Source of the DNA: Gossypium raimondii
Taxonomy: Eukaryota; Streptophyta; Magnoliopsida; Malvales; Malvaceae
Length of the DNA stretch: 64,000 nt
Direction: 5' to 3'
NCBI RefSeq assembly: GCF_025698545.1
Contig: NC_068570.1
Coordinates: 992,001-1,056,000, forward strand
Shown here: in pieces, positions 48,074 through 59,157 of the stretch
How the letters are laid out: every line of letters starts with the position of its first letter
How positions within the stretch are numbered: the stretch's first letter is position 1
Made by a program: the position numbers and the translations under genes
Notes under the pieces: model-generated
Database searches by the model: none
What the model was told of the DNA's origin: nothing
Seen by the model: only the letters and a program-made list of their open reading frames with translations

Positions 48074-48849
48074 CTTAATTTTTTGAGGGATTCAATTGAT
48101 GAAATGTATTGTGTGAAATATTCAACTGGATGCCCTTTATTAATGGTTTAACTTTTTGTCATGGGTTCATTGTACCTTTAGTGGTGTATTTAACAATTAT
48201 AACTACAAATTCTTGCAAGGACCACAAACAAATAACTTATTCAATTTATAATCATTACGAAATGGAAGGCTTGGAATTTTAATCCAAATTGGGTTTTAAC
48301 TCATCCTTAAATTATATTTTGCTGACATGCATGCATTTATTTAAAGCATGGTGGTGAGAGTGTTGAAGAGAATGGGAGCTATGTATTTATTTAAAGGGGT
48401 TTTGCAGAGTTGATTTTATTGGCTTTGGTAGCAAGCTTTTGAAATTGGAAAGATATTTTATTAGTCAATTGAGTCTTAAATTAATAAAGGTAAACCTAGC
48501 AAATTTGTTCTTTTAAAAGTTTCAAATTTCCAAATATAGAAAAAGGAAATTTTACATAATTAGAAGTATGCAAATTAAGAAATTTCCTTTAATACATGTA
48601 TAAGGAAATATTTTCTCATATAATTGAACCAATTTTGTACTCTTCAACCCATCAAGTTTGAACAGGATAATTTCAACTCTAATTAACTATCTAATTAACC
48701 AATAAAAATAAGATCCAAGAACAACCCATACATTAACAAAGAATGCTGAAAATTTTTGAACAAATAAGAAATAACATAAATAAAGAAAATAAAATATTTC
48801 AAGGTGAAGGGTTGCTTATCTACTTTATGTTTTACTTAAAATTATAATT

Positions 48850-48990
48850 AAGATCGTTAATTGAGTCTTAATTTGATTGATAATGGTGTTATTGTTAATA
48901 CAAAAATATGTAAGTTCGATTATGTTAAAGTACATTATCCTCAAATTTAAAAATCAAAGAGAGATGTAAATAATTTTAGACATTATATCT
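48850..48990 (+). repeat. Diverged tRNA-derived SINE, second family
   Basis: 'ttaatttgattgataatggtgttattgttaat...gtaagttcgattatg...gtacattatcctc' follows the order of the copy at 61965-62105. Confidence 0.5.
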
Positions 48991-49184
48991 ACTATATATA
49001 TATACTTTTGGTCGTCAAGATAAGTACTACAAGACATCATTAAAATAATATATAAATAAAGAAGACTTACGTAACATGATTGTGCTAATAGTACTGCTAA
49101 TATTTAGCTCAAAATAAATAGGTGCCAAACATTAATTAATGAAAATGTATGAGAGCACTTGCTGTTATATAAAAAGTTTGGATA

Positions 49185-49620
49185 AATTATCTATTAGTCC
49201 TTATATTTTGCAAAAGTTATAGATTTAGTCTTTGTATTTTAATTTGGTCATTTTAATCCTCACCAATCGTTAACTATTAAATTCATTCATTCAATTGCGT
49301 TATGTTATTTCCAAATGCGGCAAACATATTATCATTTGTGTAATGATATGTCAGCTTGTTATTTCCACATATTACTCACTAAAATTCAATTAATGGATTA
49401 ATGATTGACATTTGCATCAAGATTAAAATGTTCAAATTCGAAAAGTATAAGAACTTATAATGATCTAATTGCATAATATGGAATTAAAATTATAATTCTA
49501 CGCGGAGTACAAGACTCGTAGTTGACTTTAACCAAATGGGTTTAATTGCTACTGTTTAAATCAAGACTAAAATTTTAAAATTTGAAAAGTATAAGGACTA
49601 AAAGAATAAATTTAACCAAA
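49185..49620. mobile_element. Foldback element near the AOS copy 2 promoter
   Basis: 'attagtccttatattttgc...tttagtctttgtattttaa' faces inverted forms ('aagtataaggactaaaag', 'gaaaagtataagaactta') about 300-400 bases away. Ends not fixed. Confidence 0.5.
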
Positions 49621-49761
49621 AAGTTTGTAATGAAGATAAAAATGACAGCAAATAGAGAATAAATTTCAAAAGCCCATATGTAGAATTCAACTCAAAGACA
49701 TTGTACAACGTTGGCGCCTGAATAGTTTATTTATCGTTGTCGGCCGGCCATGCCATTGTGC

Positions 49762-49769
49762 TATAAATA
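49762..49769 (+). promoter_or_regulatory. Probable TATA box of AOS copy 2
   Basis: TATAAATA in a GC-richer setting (after 'cggccggccatgcc'), about 95-100 bases before the ATG. Confidence 0.7.
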
Positions 49770-49863
49770 AAGAGACTTATGGCTCTCTTTTTTGCAATCC
49801 ATTCCATCTTTTCAAAGCTATATTTATCTTTTGAAGAAATTTTATCACTATTAAACCCTCCTA

Positions 49864-51354
49864 ATGGCTTCTAGTGCTACATTATCTTCTCGACGTGCTA
49901 ATGTTCGCAGTCGGCTGTCAGTGACGGTTTCCGAGCTTGAAAAACCCGAGCTTCCTTTGAAGTCAATTCCCGGTGATTATGGACTTCCTTTCATCGGTGC
50001 AATCAAAGACCGGCTTGATTATTTCTACAACCAAGGTCGAGACGAATTTTTCAAATTCAAAATCCAAAAATACCAATCGACTGTACTTCGAACAAACATG
50101 CCACCAGGTCCATTCATTTCTTCCAACCCAAAAGTTGTCGCTTTACTTGACGGAAAGAGCTTTCCAATTCTTTTCGACATATCGAAAGTTGAAAAGAAAG
50201 ACCTTTTCACTGGCACTTACATGTCTTCAACTTACCTCACCGGAGGGTATCGAATTTTATCATATCTTGACCCATCAGAACCCAAACATGCCAAACTCAA
50301 ACAACTTCTCTTTTTTCTCTTGAAATCAAGTAGAGACCGAGTGTTGCCGGAGTTCAAAGCGTGTTACACCGAGTTATTCAAAACGGTGGAATATGAACTC
50401 GCGGAGAAAGGTAAATGTAGCTTCCAAACACCTAGTGAACAAGCTGCTTTTAATTTCTTAGCTCGGGCTTTCTTTGACTCGAATCCAGTTGATTCTAAAC
50501 TCGGAAGTGACGGTCCAAGTTTGGCTAACAAATGGGTTTTGTTTCAACTCGGTCCGATTTTCACCCTTGGTGTACCCAAATATATAGAAGATCTTTTACT
50601 CCATACATTTCCATTACCATCTTTTCTCGTTAAAAAAGATTACAAAAAATTATACGATTTCTTCTACGAATCGGCCGGTTTAGTTCTTGATGAAGCTGAA
50701 AAAATGGGTATTTCACGTGACGAAGCTTGTCATAATCTTGTATTCGCTACGTGCTTTAATTCTTTCGGCGGTATTAAAGTGTTCTTCCCGATTATGCTTA
50801 AATGGATTGGTTTAGCCGGAGAAAACCTACACCTTTCATTAGCAAAAGAGATCAGGTCGGTCATTAAATCAAACGGCGGAGAACTAAGCTTGTCCGCAAT
50901 GGAACAAATGCCATTGATGAAATCCGTGGTGTATGAATCGTTTCGTATCGACCCGCCAGTTCAGTTTCAATACGGAAAGGCGAAGAAAGATCTTTTGATT
51001 GGAAGTCACCATGCCGTATACGAAGTGAAAGAAGGGGAGATGTTGTTCGGATACCAACCGTTTGCGACGAAGGATCCGAACATATTTGACAGAGCCGAGG
51101 AGTTTGTACCCGACCGGTTCATGGGTGTCGACGAGGAGAAGTTGTTGAAGTATGTGCTTTGGTCTAATGGACCGGAGACTGAGCATCCTACGGTGGCGGA
51201 TAAACAATGTGCCGGTAAAGATTTCGTGATGTTGGTGTCTAGGCTTTTTGTGGTGGAATTTTTCAGACGTTACGATACGTTTGAAGTCGAAGTCGGACCG
51301 GCACCGGTGGGGGTGGCCGTCACTATAACGTCGTTGAAAGCTGCAAGCTTTTAG
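49864..51354 (+). CDS. AOS: Allene oxide synthase (CYP74A), copy 2
   Basis: Intronless, 496 aa, tandem paralogue of 43206-44693 with the same reaction. It has SIPGDYGLPFIGA, KDRLDYFYNQGRDEFFK, FTGTYMSS with the AOS-type Phe, ATCFNSFGGIKVFFP, GEMLFGYQPFATKDP and SNGPETEHPTVADKQCAGKDF with the haem-ligand Cys at about 449. The leader (MASSATLSSRRANVRSRLSV...) is Ser/Arg-rich and free of acidic residues for about 22 positions. It looks like a short plastid transit peptide, though plant AOS leaders are often longer. It reads PPVQFQYGKAK where most AOS have PPVP, so each copy departs from consensus at a different point of this loop. No breaks. Likely wound- or jasmonate-inducible as other AOS genes, which is inference. 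Confidence 0.94.
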   Translation: MASSATLSSRRANVRSRLSVTVSELEKPELPLKSIPGDYGLPFIGAIKDRLDYFYNQGRDEFFKFKIQKYQSTVLRTNMPPGPFISSNPKVVALLDGKSFPILFDISKVEKKDLFTGTYMSSTYLTGGYRILSYLDPSEPKHAKLKQLLFFLLKSSRDRVLPEFKACYTELFKTVEYELAEKGKCSFQTPSEQAAFNFLARAFFDSNPVDSKLGSDGPSLANKWVLFQLGPIFTLGVPKYIEDLLLHTFPLPSFLVKKDYKKLYDFFYESAGLVLDEAEKMGISRDEACHNLVFATCFNSFGGIKVFFPIMLKWIGLAGENLHLSLAKEIRSVIKSNGGELSLSAMEQMPLMKSVVYESFRIDPPVQFQYGKAKKDLLIGSHHAVYEVKEGEMLFGYQPFATKDPNIFDRAEEFVPDRFMGVDEEKLLKYVLWSNGPETEHPTVADKQCAGKDFVMLVSRLFVVEFFRRYDTFEVEVGPAPVGVAVTITSLKAASF

Positions 51355-51539
51355 AGACGATAAAACTTGTTAATGCAAATGCTAACATTTAAGATATTAT
51401 TGTAATTTCTTTTTATCGTTCGTATGATATTATTGTAATATGTCAAATCATTTCTAACGTAGATTTATTAAAAGTCAATATTATAACATAAGTTGGTTTG
51501 ATTTATTATTACATAATATATTTCTTCGGATAAATTTTA

Positions 51540-52385
51540 AAATTATATATGAATTTTGATTCAATATTTAATTTAATACATGAACTTTGATTCGATGTAA
51601 CTATACATATAAAATTTTAATTTTGGTTCAAATGAATACATAAAATTTTTTTGGTGTAAAGAAAACAAAAGTTACACTAACTTAAAACATATGAAATCGA
51701 TCCATGGGGAGCTGCAAGTAATACCAAACCCTCCTCTCTATCAAAAGCCATTTTTGTTATGTAATCAACATCATTATTTCTTTCTCTAGAGATATGCTAT
51801 ATAGCAGCCATTGACCAACCTTCTTCAGGAGTGAATGAATCCACGTAGTTAAAACAAAGTTCGAGGATGACAAGAAAAGGTCTTGAATGGCCTTCACAAC
51901 CTCCACAATATTGGTCTGAATCAACACTCTCTCATAATTCCAACTCTGTAGCATGTTCAAACCATCAAATGTTCCTCATAGTTCAGCAAAAAAACTGAGC
52001 ACTTTCCCAAGCACCTATTAAAGCCTAAAATCTACTTTCCTACATGATCTCGCAAAACTCCTCTTGAAGCAGCGACTTCGGTTTCCATCTTGACAGCATC
52101 GTCTGTATTTAATTGAACCCATCCATCCTTCCAAGGGATTGCCTCCCTTACTTTTTGCCACATGAAAATTTAATTTTCATTCAACTATACACATTTAACG
52201 AATAAATGCATCACTTTCTTTTCATATTAGATAAATATAATTATTTATATATGCAATATGTAAATGTAAAATAGTGTTATATTGATAATTGTTTTAGTGA
52301 TTTGTAAAATTGAATCAAATAAAAATTCCATATATAAAATTACACAAAATCATAATACAATATATAATTTTAAGATTTATCTTCT
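51540..52385. mobile_element. Foldback MITE, family D, split by an insertion
   Basis: 51540-51655 and 52160-52385 together match the single block at 38590-38900. The middle 500 bases are the RNase H relic. Confidence 0.6.
51660..52160 (-). mobile_element. RNase H-like (RVT_3) relic, probably from a LINE
   Basis: The minus strand encodes KDGWVQLNTDDAV, then NYERVLIQTNIVEVVKAIQD and HSLLKKVGQW, the pattern of the RNase H-like domain found in plant non-LTR elements and related host proteins. It is short and interrupted by at least one stop (after GVLRDHVGK) and a frame change, so it is a dead fragment. It sits inside a foldback element. Confidence 0.65.
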
Positions 52386-53744
52386 TTCTAGGCTGGTGGG
52401 TGAATTTTTGACCTTCCAAACTCTCTTTAAATATAATAAATTTAACTTGATGAGAAAGAAATTAAAGTTATTTAATTTATAATATTTTATTTTGAAGAGT
52501 TGGAATCTTAGTTCTATCTACTTGTATGAAATAGAAGTAAAAGTATCATAAAACTTTTGTATTATATATTAATGTAACAACCCAATTTCGATCTTAATCG
52601 GAATAGTGATTTTGAAACCACAAATTCGAGTCAAAAATTTTTTTAAATATTATTTTCTGTATTTATAATTTGTGAATTAATATGTGTGAAAATTTCGTGA
52701 TTTAATTTTACTGTTTGTGTGCTTAATTTGAAAAAAAAGGACTAAATCGCATAAAGTGTGAAAGTTCTATTTTACAAGCTAAACGTGTCTAAAAGCTATA
52801 GAATGTTAATTGGAGGTCCCTAATGTGCAATTAGGCCTTGTTTAGGGTGGTGGCTGGCCATAGGGACAAAGAAAATATTTGGTCAATTGGTTAGGTAAAA
52901 ATTTGGTGACTAAATTGATTTTTATCATAAAATAAAGAAAAGAGTGATACCATCTTTTCTTCTCCACCTTCACCACCGAAAATTAGCAGCAAAAGAGGGG
53001 TTTGAGAGCTCAAAAATTTCAGCAAGCTTTTCTCCCTACAAGTAAGTGTTTTGATGATCATTCTTTGATAATTTTTGTATTTTTGGAACCCTTGTAGCTT
53101 GAGCTAGCTAATGAGGGGACTATTTTGCAAAATGGTTGGAAGTCTAGGGTTTTGCCATGTGAACCTTTATGTTGGTTTCTGCATTTTTATGGAAGAAAAT
53201 GAGTCTTAGTTGTTAAATAAACAACTTTTGTGAAAGGTGTTACCATGAAAACACCTAAAAGGACCTTTTTTTGTAAAGGTTATAAAATTGGTGTTAAATA
53301 TGTGAAATAAATGACATGTATGGACTTATATGAGTCTAAGGAATATTCGGCCAAGCTATAGTGTGGTCAAATATGAAATATTTTGTATTTTGTGAAATAG
53401 GGACTAAACTGTGAAAAATGTGAAATGTCAGGGGAAAAAGTGAAATTTACTTATTTATGCGTTTTTGACTGAATTGAATGAAATTATGTTTGAATGAGTT
53501 TAATTTGAATATGTTTAGATCAAGAATTAAAGAAATCAGACTTGGATCGGGGGAAAACAAAAGTCGTCGATTAATTATTCTGTTCCGGTTTATCGTTGTC
53601 CGAGGTAAGTTTATTAGCAAATAGACGATATAAATTCTAAATAAATATTAGTTATATATATGTTGAAATGAAAACATGCAAATATATATGTAGCCGAATG
53701 TGTGTAAGTTCGGGTAACAGAAATAGACGTGGATGTGATTTACC

Positions 53745-53930
53745 GATATTTAGCACTAAGTGTGCGAGTATGGAATAACGGGCACTAAGTGTGCGAGAAA
53801 AAAATGGCGATGTCGAATAATGGGCACTAAGTGTGCGATACCAAGATCAAATTGGTTAAATAAGAGAGAGCACTAATTGTGCAACGTCATTATAGTTTCG
53901 AAAAATTATTTAGCACAAATTGTGCGGATC
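53745..53930 (+). repeat. GCACTAAGTGTGCGA motif array inside the solo LTR
   Basis: Five copies or variants (about 53752, 53781, 53823, 53869, 53912), each a small hairpin. The last, GCACAAATTGTGC, is a perfect palindrome around one base. Confidence 0.8.
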
Positions 53931-54210
53931 CAATGAATTATGAATGTGACATTTTAGATCAAAGAAATCGAGATTTGGACCAAGTACAGGGAAATGTCAA
54001 TCAAAATGATCGATTCGCGTTGAGGTAAGTTCATATGGTTAGTTTATAGTGATCGATTATTAAATTTGGATTGAGATGATGTATTATTTTATATATATTT
54101 GTTATCTAATCATAACTTTATGCAAGTACGAGATTAGATTGAAGAATTAATCGTGAGAAATGCAGGGTCAAGTACATTCGTACTACAACTCGTGATGAAT
54201 TGATGGAAAA

Positions 54211-54478
54211 GACCATGGTTGGACCATGGCAGTGAGTGTGCTAGTGTAAGACCATGTCTGGGACATGGCATCGGACAGACCGATGAGTGCTGGTGTAAGA
54301 CCATGTCTGGGACATGGCATCGGCACAGACAGAGGAGAGTCAGTGTAATACCATGTTTGAGACATGACATCGGCTCGAGATGAGTGCCAGTGTAAGACCA
54401 TGTCTGGGACATGGCATTGGCACCGACATGTGATCCCATGTAAGACCATATTTCAGATATGGCATTAGCATCCTACCA
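54211..54478 (+). repeat. Six ~49-bp hairpin repeats inside the solo LTR
   Basis: Units start at about 54211, 54250, 54299, 54349, 54396 and 54444. Each begins GACCATGTCTGGGACATGGC or a variant, a 7-bp stem with a short loop, followed by 'atcggcac...agtgtaa'. The last unit has CCATATTTCAGATATGG, where both sides of the stem changed together. Confidence 0.85.
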
Positions 54479-55909
54479 GGTGTATGAGATATCCCGAACA
54501 TCCCTAATATTACAAGTAGTTCAACAGGAAATTCAAGGAGTATGCTCAAGATAAGTAAGAGTAGGATATATGAGTATTATGACTAGGCACAGGTATGTAT
54601 ACGAGACTCATAAATAATGTGCTCAGATTATGATGCATAATTGACAAGGATGCAAACGAGTAAGATGTGTCTATGATCACTTGATTGTTATGTGCTAAGA
54701 TATAATATGCTTTGGTGTAAGTGTGTATAAGTGAAAGTGAACACAAAGAATTAATGAATGAGTGAAATTGACATTAAAACAGTTGTGGGCAGCAGCATTA
54801 GTATAAATTTGAAAAATTACCAAAAATGGTGTAAATTGAATTAAAGACTGGGTGAGATATGAAATTAAAGCTTAATGAGTCTATTTTTCTATAAAAGAAA
54901 CAGAGTAAGAAAAAGAAGTGTGAATTATGAGATATTTGAATTTTAGTGAGACAGGGTTAGAATGAGTTTCGGAATCCCCTGTTCCAAATTTGAAAAATCA
55001 TTAAAAATTATAAAAAAATAATTATGGAGTATAATTCATATGCTTGAAATTCTTAATAAGTTTATTTTCAAGTGAAATAAACGAGAACATCATATGAATT
55101 TTGTACAAGGAGAAAATTGATTTGTAGTGAAGAAGTGTCAGAACTGTTGGACAGCGAAATAGGGGTAAATTTAATGAATAAACTGTATTAATTGGCTAGA
55201 CCAAAAATTTTGAAATTTCTATGGTAAGAAATTATATGAGTCTAGTTTCAGGAAAAATTAACGGTTCTTCATTCGGAGCTCTGTAGCTCGAGAAATAAAT
55301 AATTTAGTGATAGTGACTCAAATAGACATATTAATGTGAACATTAGTAATAAGGTGTAAGCATGTGATATAATGATTATATCATCTTAAGAAATTATTGT
55401 GAGGATTTGTCCACACAAGTTTATTAATTTCTTATTATTTGCATATGAACTTACTAAGCATTTATGCTTACTTCCCTTCTCTTTTCCTTTGCCTTGTAGT
55501 ATCGCCAAGTTAGCTCGGGGATCGGTGGATGTTGGAGATTTGCTCACACTATCAATTGGAATACTTGGTATATCTAGATGCATTAATTTTTGGGTTATGG
55601 CTTGTATAGTAGGCTTGGTCGTTTTGTCATATATGTCATATTTCTTATGGCTTAAAATATGATCCCTGTTTTGACAAAAATTTTCTAAATTTTCCCAAAA
55701 GTTTCCAAAGATCTCGGTTTAGTCTCGAACCATCCTAGAGGATGTTTTGGGCTTTATAAGCCCATATAAGAGAAAAAATGCATGTGTTAGAAAAGTTTTA
55801 AATATGACAAAATTTTATGACTCGGTTTTACATGTTCAAGAAATTTAAGTCTGGTAACGCCTCGTACCCCGTTCCGGCGTTGGATACGGGTAAGGGGTGT
55901 TACAATTAA

Positions 55910-56984
55910 ATTGTGTTTTAGTTTTTTTACTTAAAAAAATAAGTAAACTATAAAATTTTAGAATCGAATTGATGGTTGAATTGATTAGATCATTAGTTTT
56001 TTATTTTACTGGTTTGTCCAGTTTAATTAAATGATTCAATATTAAATGAATCAATAAAATTCATAAAATTTTAAAATATAAAAAAATCGGTTTAAACTAT
56101 TCCGAACGATTTGTGAGTCAACCAGTCTAACCCCTCTCTTTAAACTGATACTTTAACTGATTTCCGATTCAACTAGTCTAATTCGATTTAAACAATATTA
56201 ATAATTCATTAAAATTTCACATAATAAGCAGACATTTCTTTTAACACATTAGCTTTTTGTAATCAACAGAGATTAATTTTTTTTCAAATAAAAAGAAGAA
56301 GAAAACTATAAACCTACCATTCCTCGGTTGACTAATAAAATTAGACCCATACTTATCCGAATTATTGTTTATTAATTTAAATACTATTCTTTTGAATTTA
56401 ATTATATAATTTACAAATAAAAAATTATTTTAAAAATTCTTTTATATAAAGAGAAATGAATTTAAATTTGAATCGGGCAAGTCAAATTGAAACTTTGAAG
56501 ACCTCTTAAATCTTATTATAAATTCTTATTATATCTGTTTTTTTTATACAATATCTAGAACTACCTATAGTTCCTCCCCAATCATTAAATAGGAAGATAA
56601 TGAGTACTGAAGTACACTCGAATCTATGTCCTCATGCACTAGTAATAATGTCGATACCAATCGAGTTAATATTCAATCGACAATTTAGAGAAGATTTTAA
56701 TCAGAAAGATAAATGAGTAAATGGATAAATATATATAATGGATTTAAGGAAAATATATAAAATACTTTTTAATCAACATCAACATCAACATCAACTTCCA
56801 CTTCATTTAATTAAAAAAATTTAAAATTTCACGTTATAACAAATGACCTTTCATTTTTCTTAGGGAGACTGAAATGCAACTTGAGTATATAAAACTTTTA
56901 CCAACCCTAACCTACCATTTATGGGTTTTACCAATAAAATGAGGACAACTGAATACTTTATTAAATGGGTTTAAACATGCTTCA
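55910..56984. other. AT-rich intergenic DNA after the solo LTR
   Basis: It contains one SINE copy (56530-56700) and otherwise AT-rich sequence. No gene was seen. Confidence 0.6.
56530..56700 (-). repeat. tRNA-derived SINE, second family
   Basis: Reverse-complemented: 'taactcgattggtatcgaca' (A-box-like), 'atagattcgagtgtact' (B-box-like), then 'cttcctatttaatgattggg' and 'tagttctagatattgt'. Best-preserved copy of the family here. Confidence 0.65.
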
Positions 56985-57422
56985 AGAGATGCTCATGGTC
57001 AGGCGGCTCGGCCCGGCCCGACGGTTCGCCCGAAATATGGGAGGGTTTGGGTAAAAATATAAGTCAGAAATATAGGTTTGGGCAAAAAAAGAGGCTCGTT
57101 TAGAAAATAGGCTGGGCCTCGGGCACCACTTTTTGGCCCGGGCCCGGCCCGGCCTGGCCCAAATATAATAAATATATTTTTTTAATTTTTTAATTTTTCA
57201 ATATTTTAAAATACTTTTTTTTATTTTTTTATTTTTAAAATAAATTTTTGGTGTTTATTAAAAATGGGCCGGGCCGGGCTGGGCTCGGGCTTAGGAATTT
57301 TTCCCAGGCCAGACTTGGACAAAATTTCATACCCATATTTCGGGGCGGGCCGGGCCCGAGCCTAGGACGCGGGCCGAAATTTTTTCCGGGCCCGGCCCTA
57401 CCCGGCCCATGAGCACCTCTAG
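56985..57422. mobile_element. GC-rich foldback element
   Basis: The ends AGAGATGCTCATGG and (reverse complement) AGAGGTGCTCATGG face each other. The arms are rich in GGCCCGGCCC-type sequence, around an AT-rich centre. Flanks 'tgcttcaa' and 'tagcttcaa' look like an imperfect 8-9 bp target duplication, as made by hAT or Mutator-type transposases. Non-coding, and strikingly GC-rich against its surroundings. Confidence 0.7.
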
Positions 57423-59157
57423 CTTCAACACGTAATTTTTTTAATTTAAACTTTTAATGAGAATTTATTGCTAAAAGTAAACATTGTATTAAAAACACTT
57501 AAAAATATTTATTAAAGATTGAATTGTTTAAAGATAAAATTATCGATATTTTTAGAGCGGAATTGATCAGGTCACCAGTTCGCTAGTTTGATCGGTTTGA
57601 TTAAAAATATTAAAATTTAAAAAAAAAACATGATTTGATTTTTTTAGTCGGTCCATATCAATTCTCAATTTAATCGGTTCAAAGTCATTCTCTAGACTGG
57701 TACCCCAACCAGTTCCCAGTTTAATCCAATTCAAACATCATTGTAAACTATTATTCCGATTCGGTAAGATCAGTTAATTTAGGTTAAACTCGAACAATAT
57801 AAATTTGATCAATGATGTTTAAACTAAACTCATTCGGAGAGAGAGATTAAACTAATTAAATCATGAACCACTCAAAACTGAATTAATCAGGTTAAAAATC
57901 GATTGAAGTGGTTGAAAAATTTCTTTATTTTTAATATTTATAAATTTTAATAATTTATTTAATTCAAACCATATCAGCTTGTTGGATTGGAAAACAATAA
58001 TCTTACTAATTGACAATCGTTTTAGTTTTGAAACTCTTGAATTTATATTGGATTGATTGAATCTTTCTTTATTCAAATTATTAATTTAAATATGATTTTT
58101 AATTTAATTATATAAATTATAATCCTTTTAAGTAAAAAGATACATATATATAATTTATAAATAAGAAAAGTATTCTTTTTGGGTTATATTTTTCTAGAAA
58201 TTTTTTTATATACGAAACGAATTTTAAGTTTTGAACAATGACAAGTCGGATAAAAACAGAGATAAAATTAAAAATCTCAAGTCGCCGCCGCCATCTCATC
58301 TAAACTCACTCATCGATATGGACTTAATGTAAAACAAAGTTAACAAATTTTCCCTAATTTAACGAGTATTAAAATATCCAATATCATATTAGTATAATAT
58401 TCATTTTTTTAATGAGGGATTAAATGGAAGAATTTTTTTTAGGTTTGAACATCATCGAACTAAAAAATTGTTTGTTTGGATTCATCGGTAGGTTTACGAA
58501 CAGTAATAATGGACTATCGATGGAATTTTGGTTCGTCTAAAGTGACATAAAACACGTCATAACATTAATTTATCTAGATAATACCGTCAGACCACTTGAC
58601 TATTTGACTCTGACCTATGAGCCGAGTAATTGATGTTATATAAGGCCCAAAACACATACATAGAAGGATATCTATTTTCTTCTCTTACACTCTAACCCTG
58701 TATCTCTCCTCCTCCTCACCCTTTTTTCCAATCACTTTTCTCGACGACTCTCCGCCGTGTATTCAATCTATCATCAACAAAAGGCCCACATTTTATAAAA
58801 AGTAAATTATTTTATAAATTCTAAATTGGTCAACTTTAAATAATACGTAACATAATAATCTTTTCTAAAATTGCATGATAGATCTTAGAAACAAAAATAT
58901 GAAAATTTCATTCCTAAAAACATTAAATGTTTATATTAAAAAAAAATAGAGTTGTCTATCAACTCTAAAATTATCTTTCATAACATTATCCCATATATCT
59001 AATATTTTACATATAACAAATTATCATATATATATATATATATAGAAACACAAATTATAATTTTATAATATTATAAATTAAAAAAGTTATCCATGAACTT
59101 AAATATTTTGAACATCCCATACAAAAATGGTGTAAAAGAAAGGTTTGACTTTTCTAG
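57423..59157. other. AT-rich intergenic DNA downstream of the WAK-like gene
   Basis: No gene or clear element was recognised. A CT-rich tract lies near 58675-58760. Confidence 0.55.

Larger units (their letters stand above)
44694..49863. other. 5.2-kb region between the AOS paralogues
   Basis: It contains a half copy of family C (about 45006-45130), a family B element (45950-46285), local tandem repeats (46995-47390), a complete family C element (47459-48073), a SINE (48850-48990) and another foldback element (49185-49620). It ends with the promoter of AOS copy 2. No gene was seen. Confidence 0.65.
51355..52572. other. Intergenic DNA downstream of AOS copy 2
   Basis: It holds the AOS 3' flank, a family D foldback element split by an RNase H relic, and AT-rich DNA ending in the ATTAA target duplication of the solo LTR (52568-52572). 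Confidence 0.6.
52573..55904 (+). mobile_element. Solo LTR (3332 bp) of an LTR retrotransposon
   Basis: Begins TGTAACAACCC and ends GGGGTGTTACA (inverted TG...CA ends) and is flanked by the perfect 5-bp duplication ATTAA (52568-52572 and 55905-55909). The start sequence is not repeated near the end and there is no internal coding region, so it is one long LTR left after recombination. The end sequence is a form I associate with cotton gypsy-like elements; the superfamily is not proven. It contains two internal tandem repeat arrays. The intact target duplication suggests moderate age. Confidence 0.85.

Noticed and set aside
54211-54478. A CRISPR-like repeat-spacer array
   Set aside because: The context is plant nuclear DNA, the 'spacers' are themselves repeated, and the array lies inside an LTR.
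54134-54549. Overlapping minus-strand frames of 70-100 codons in the solo LTR
   Set aside because: The peptides are repetitive translations of the 49-bp hairpin repeat (CRHVPDMVLH-type) in several frames, so they are not genes.
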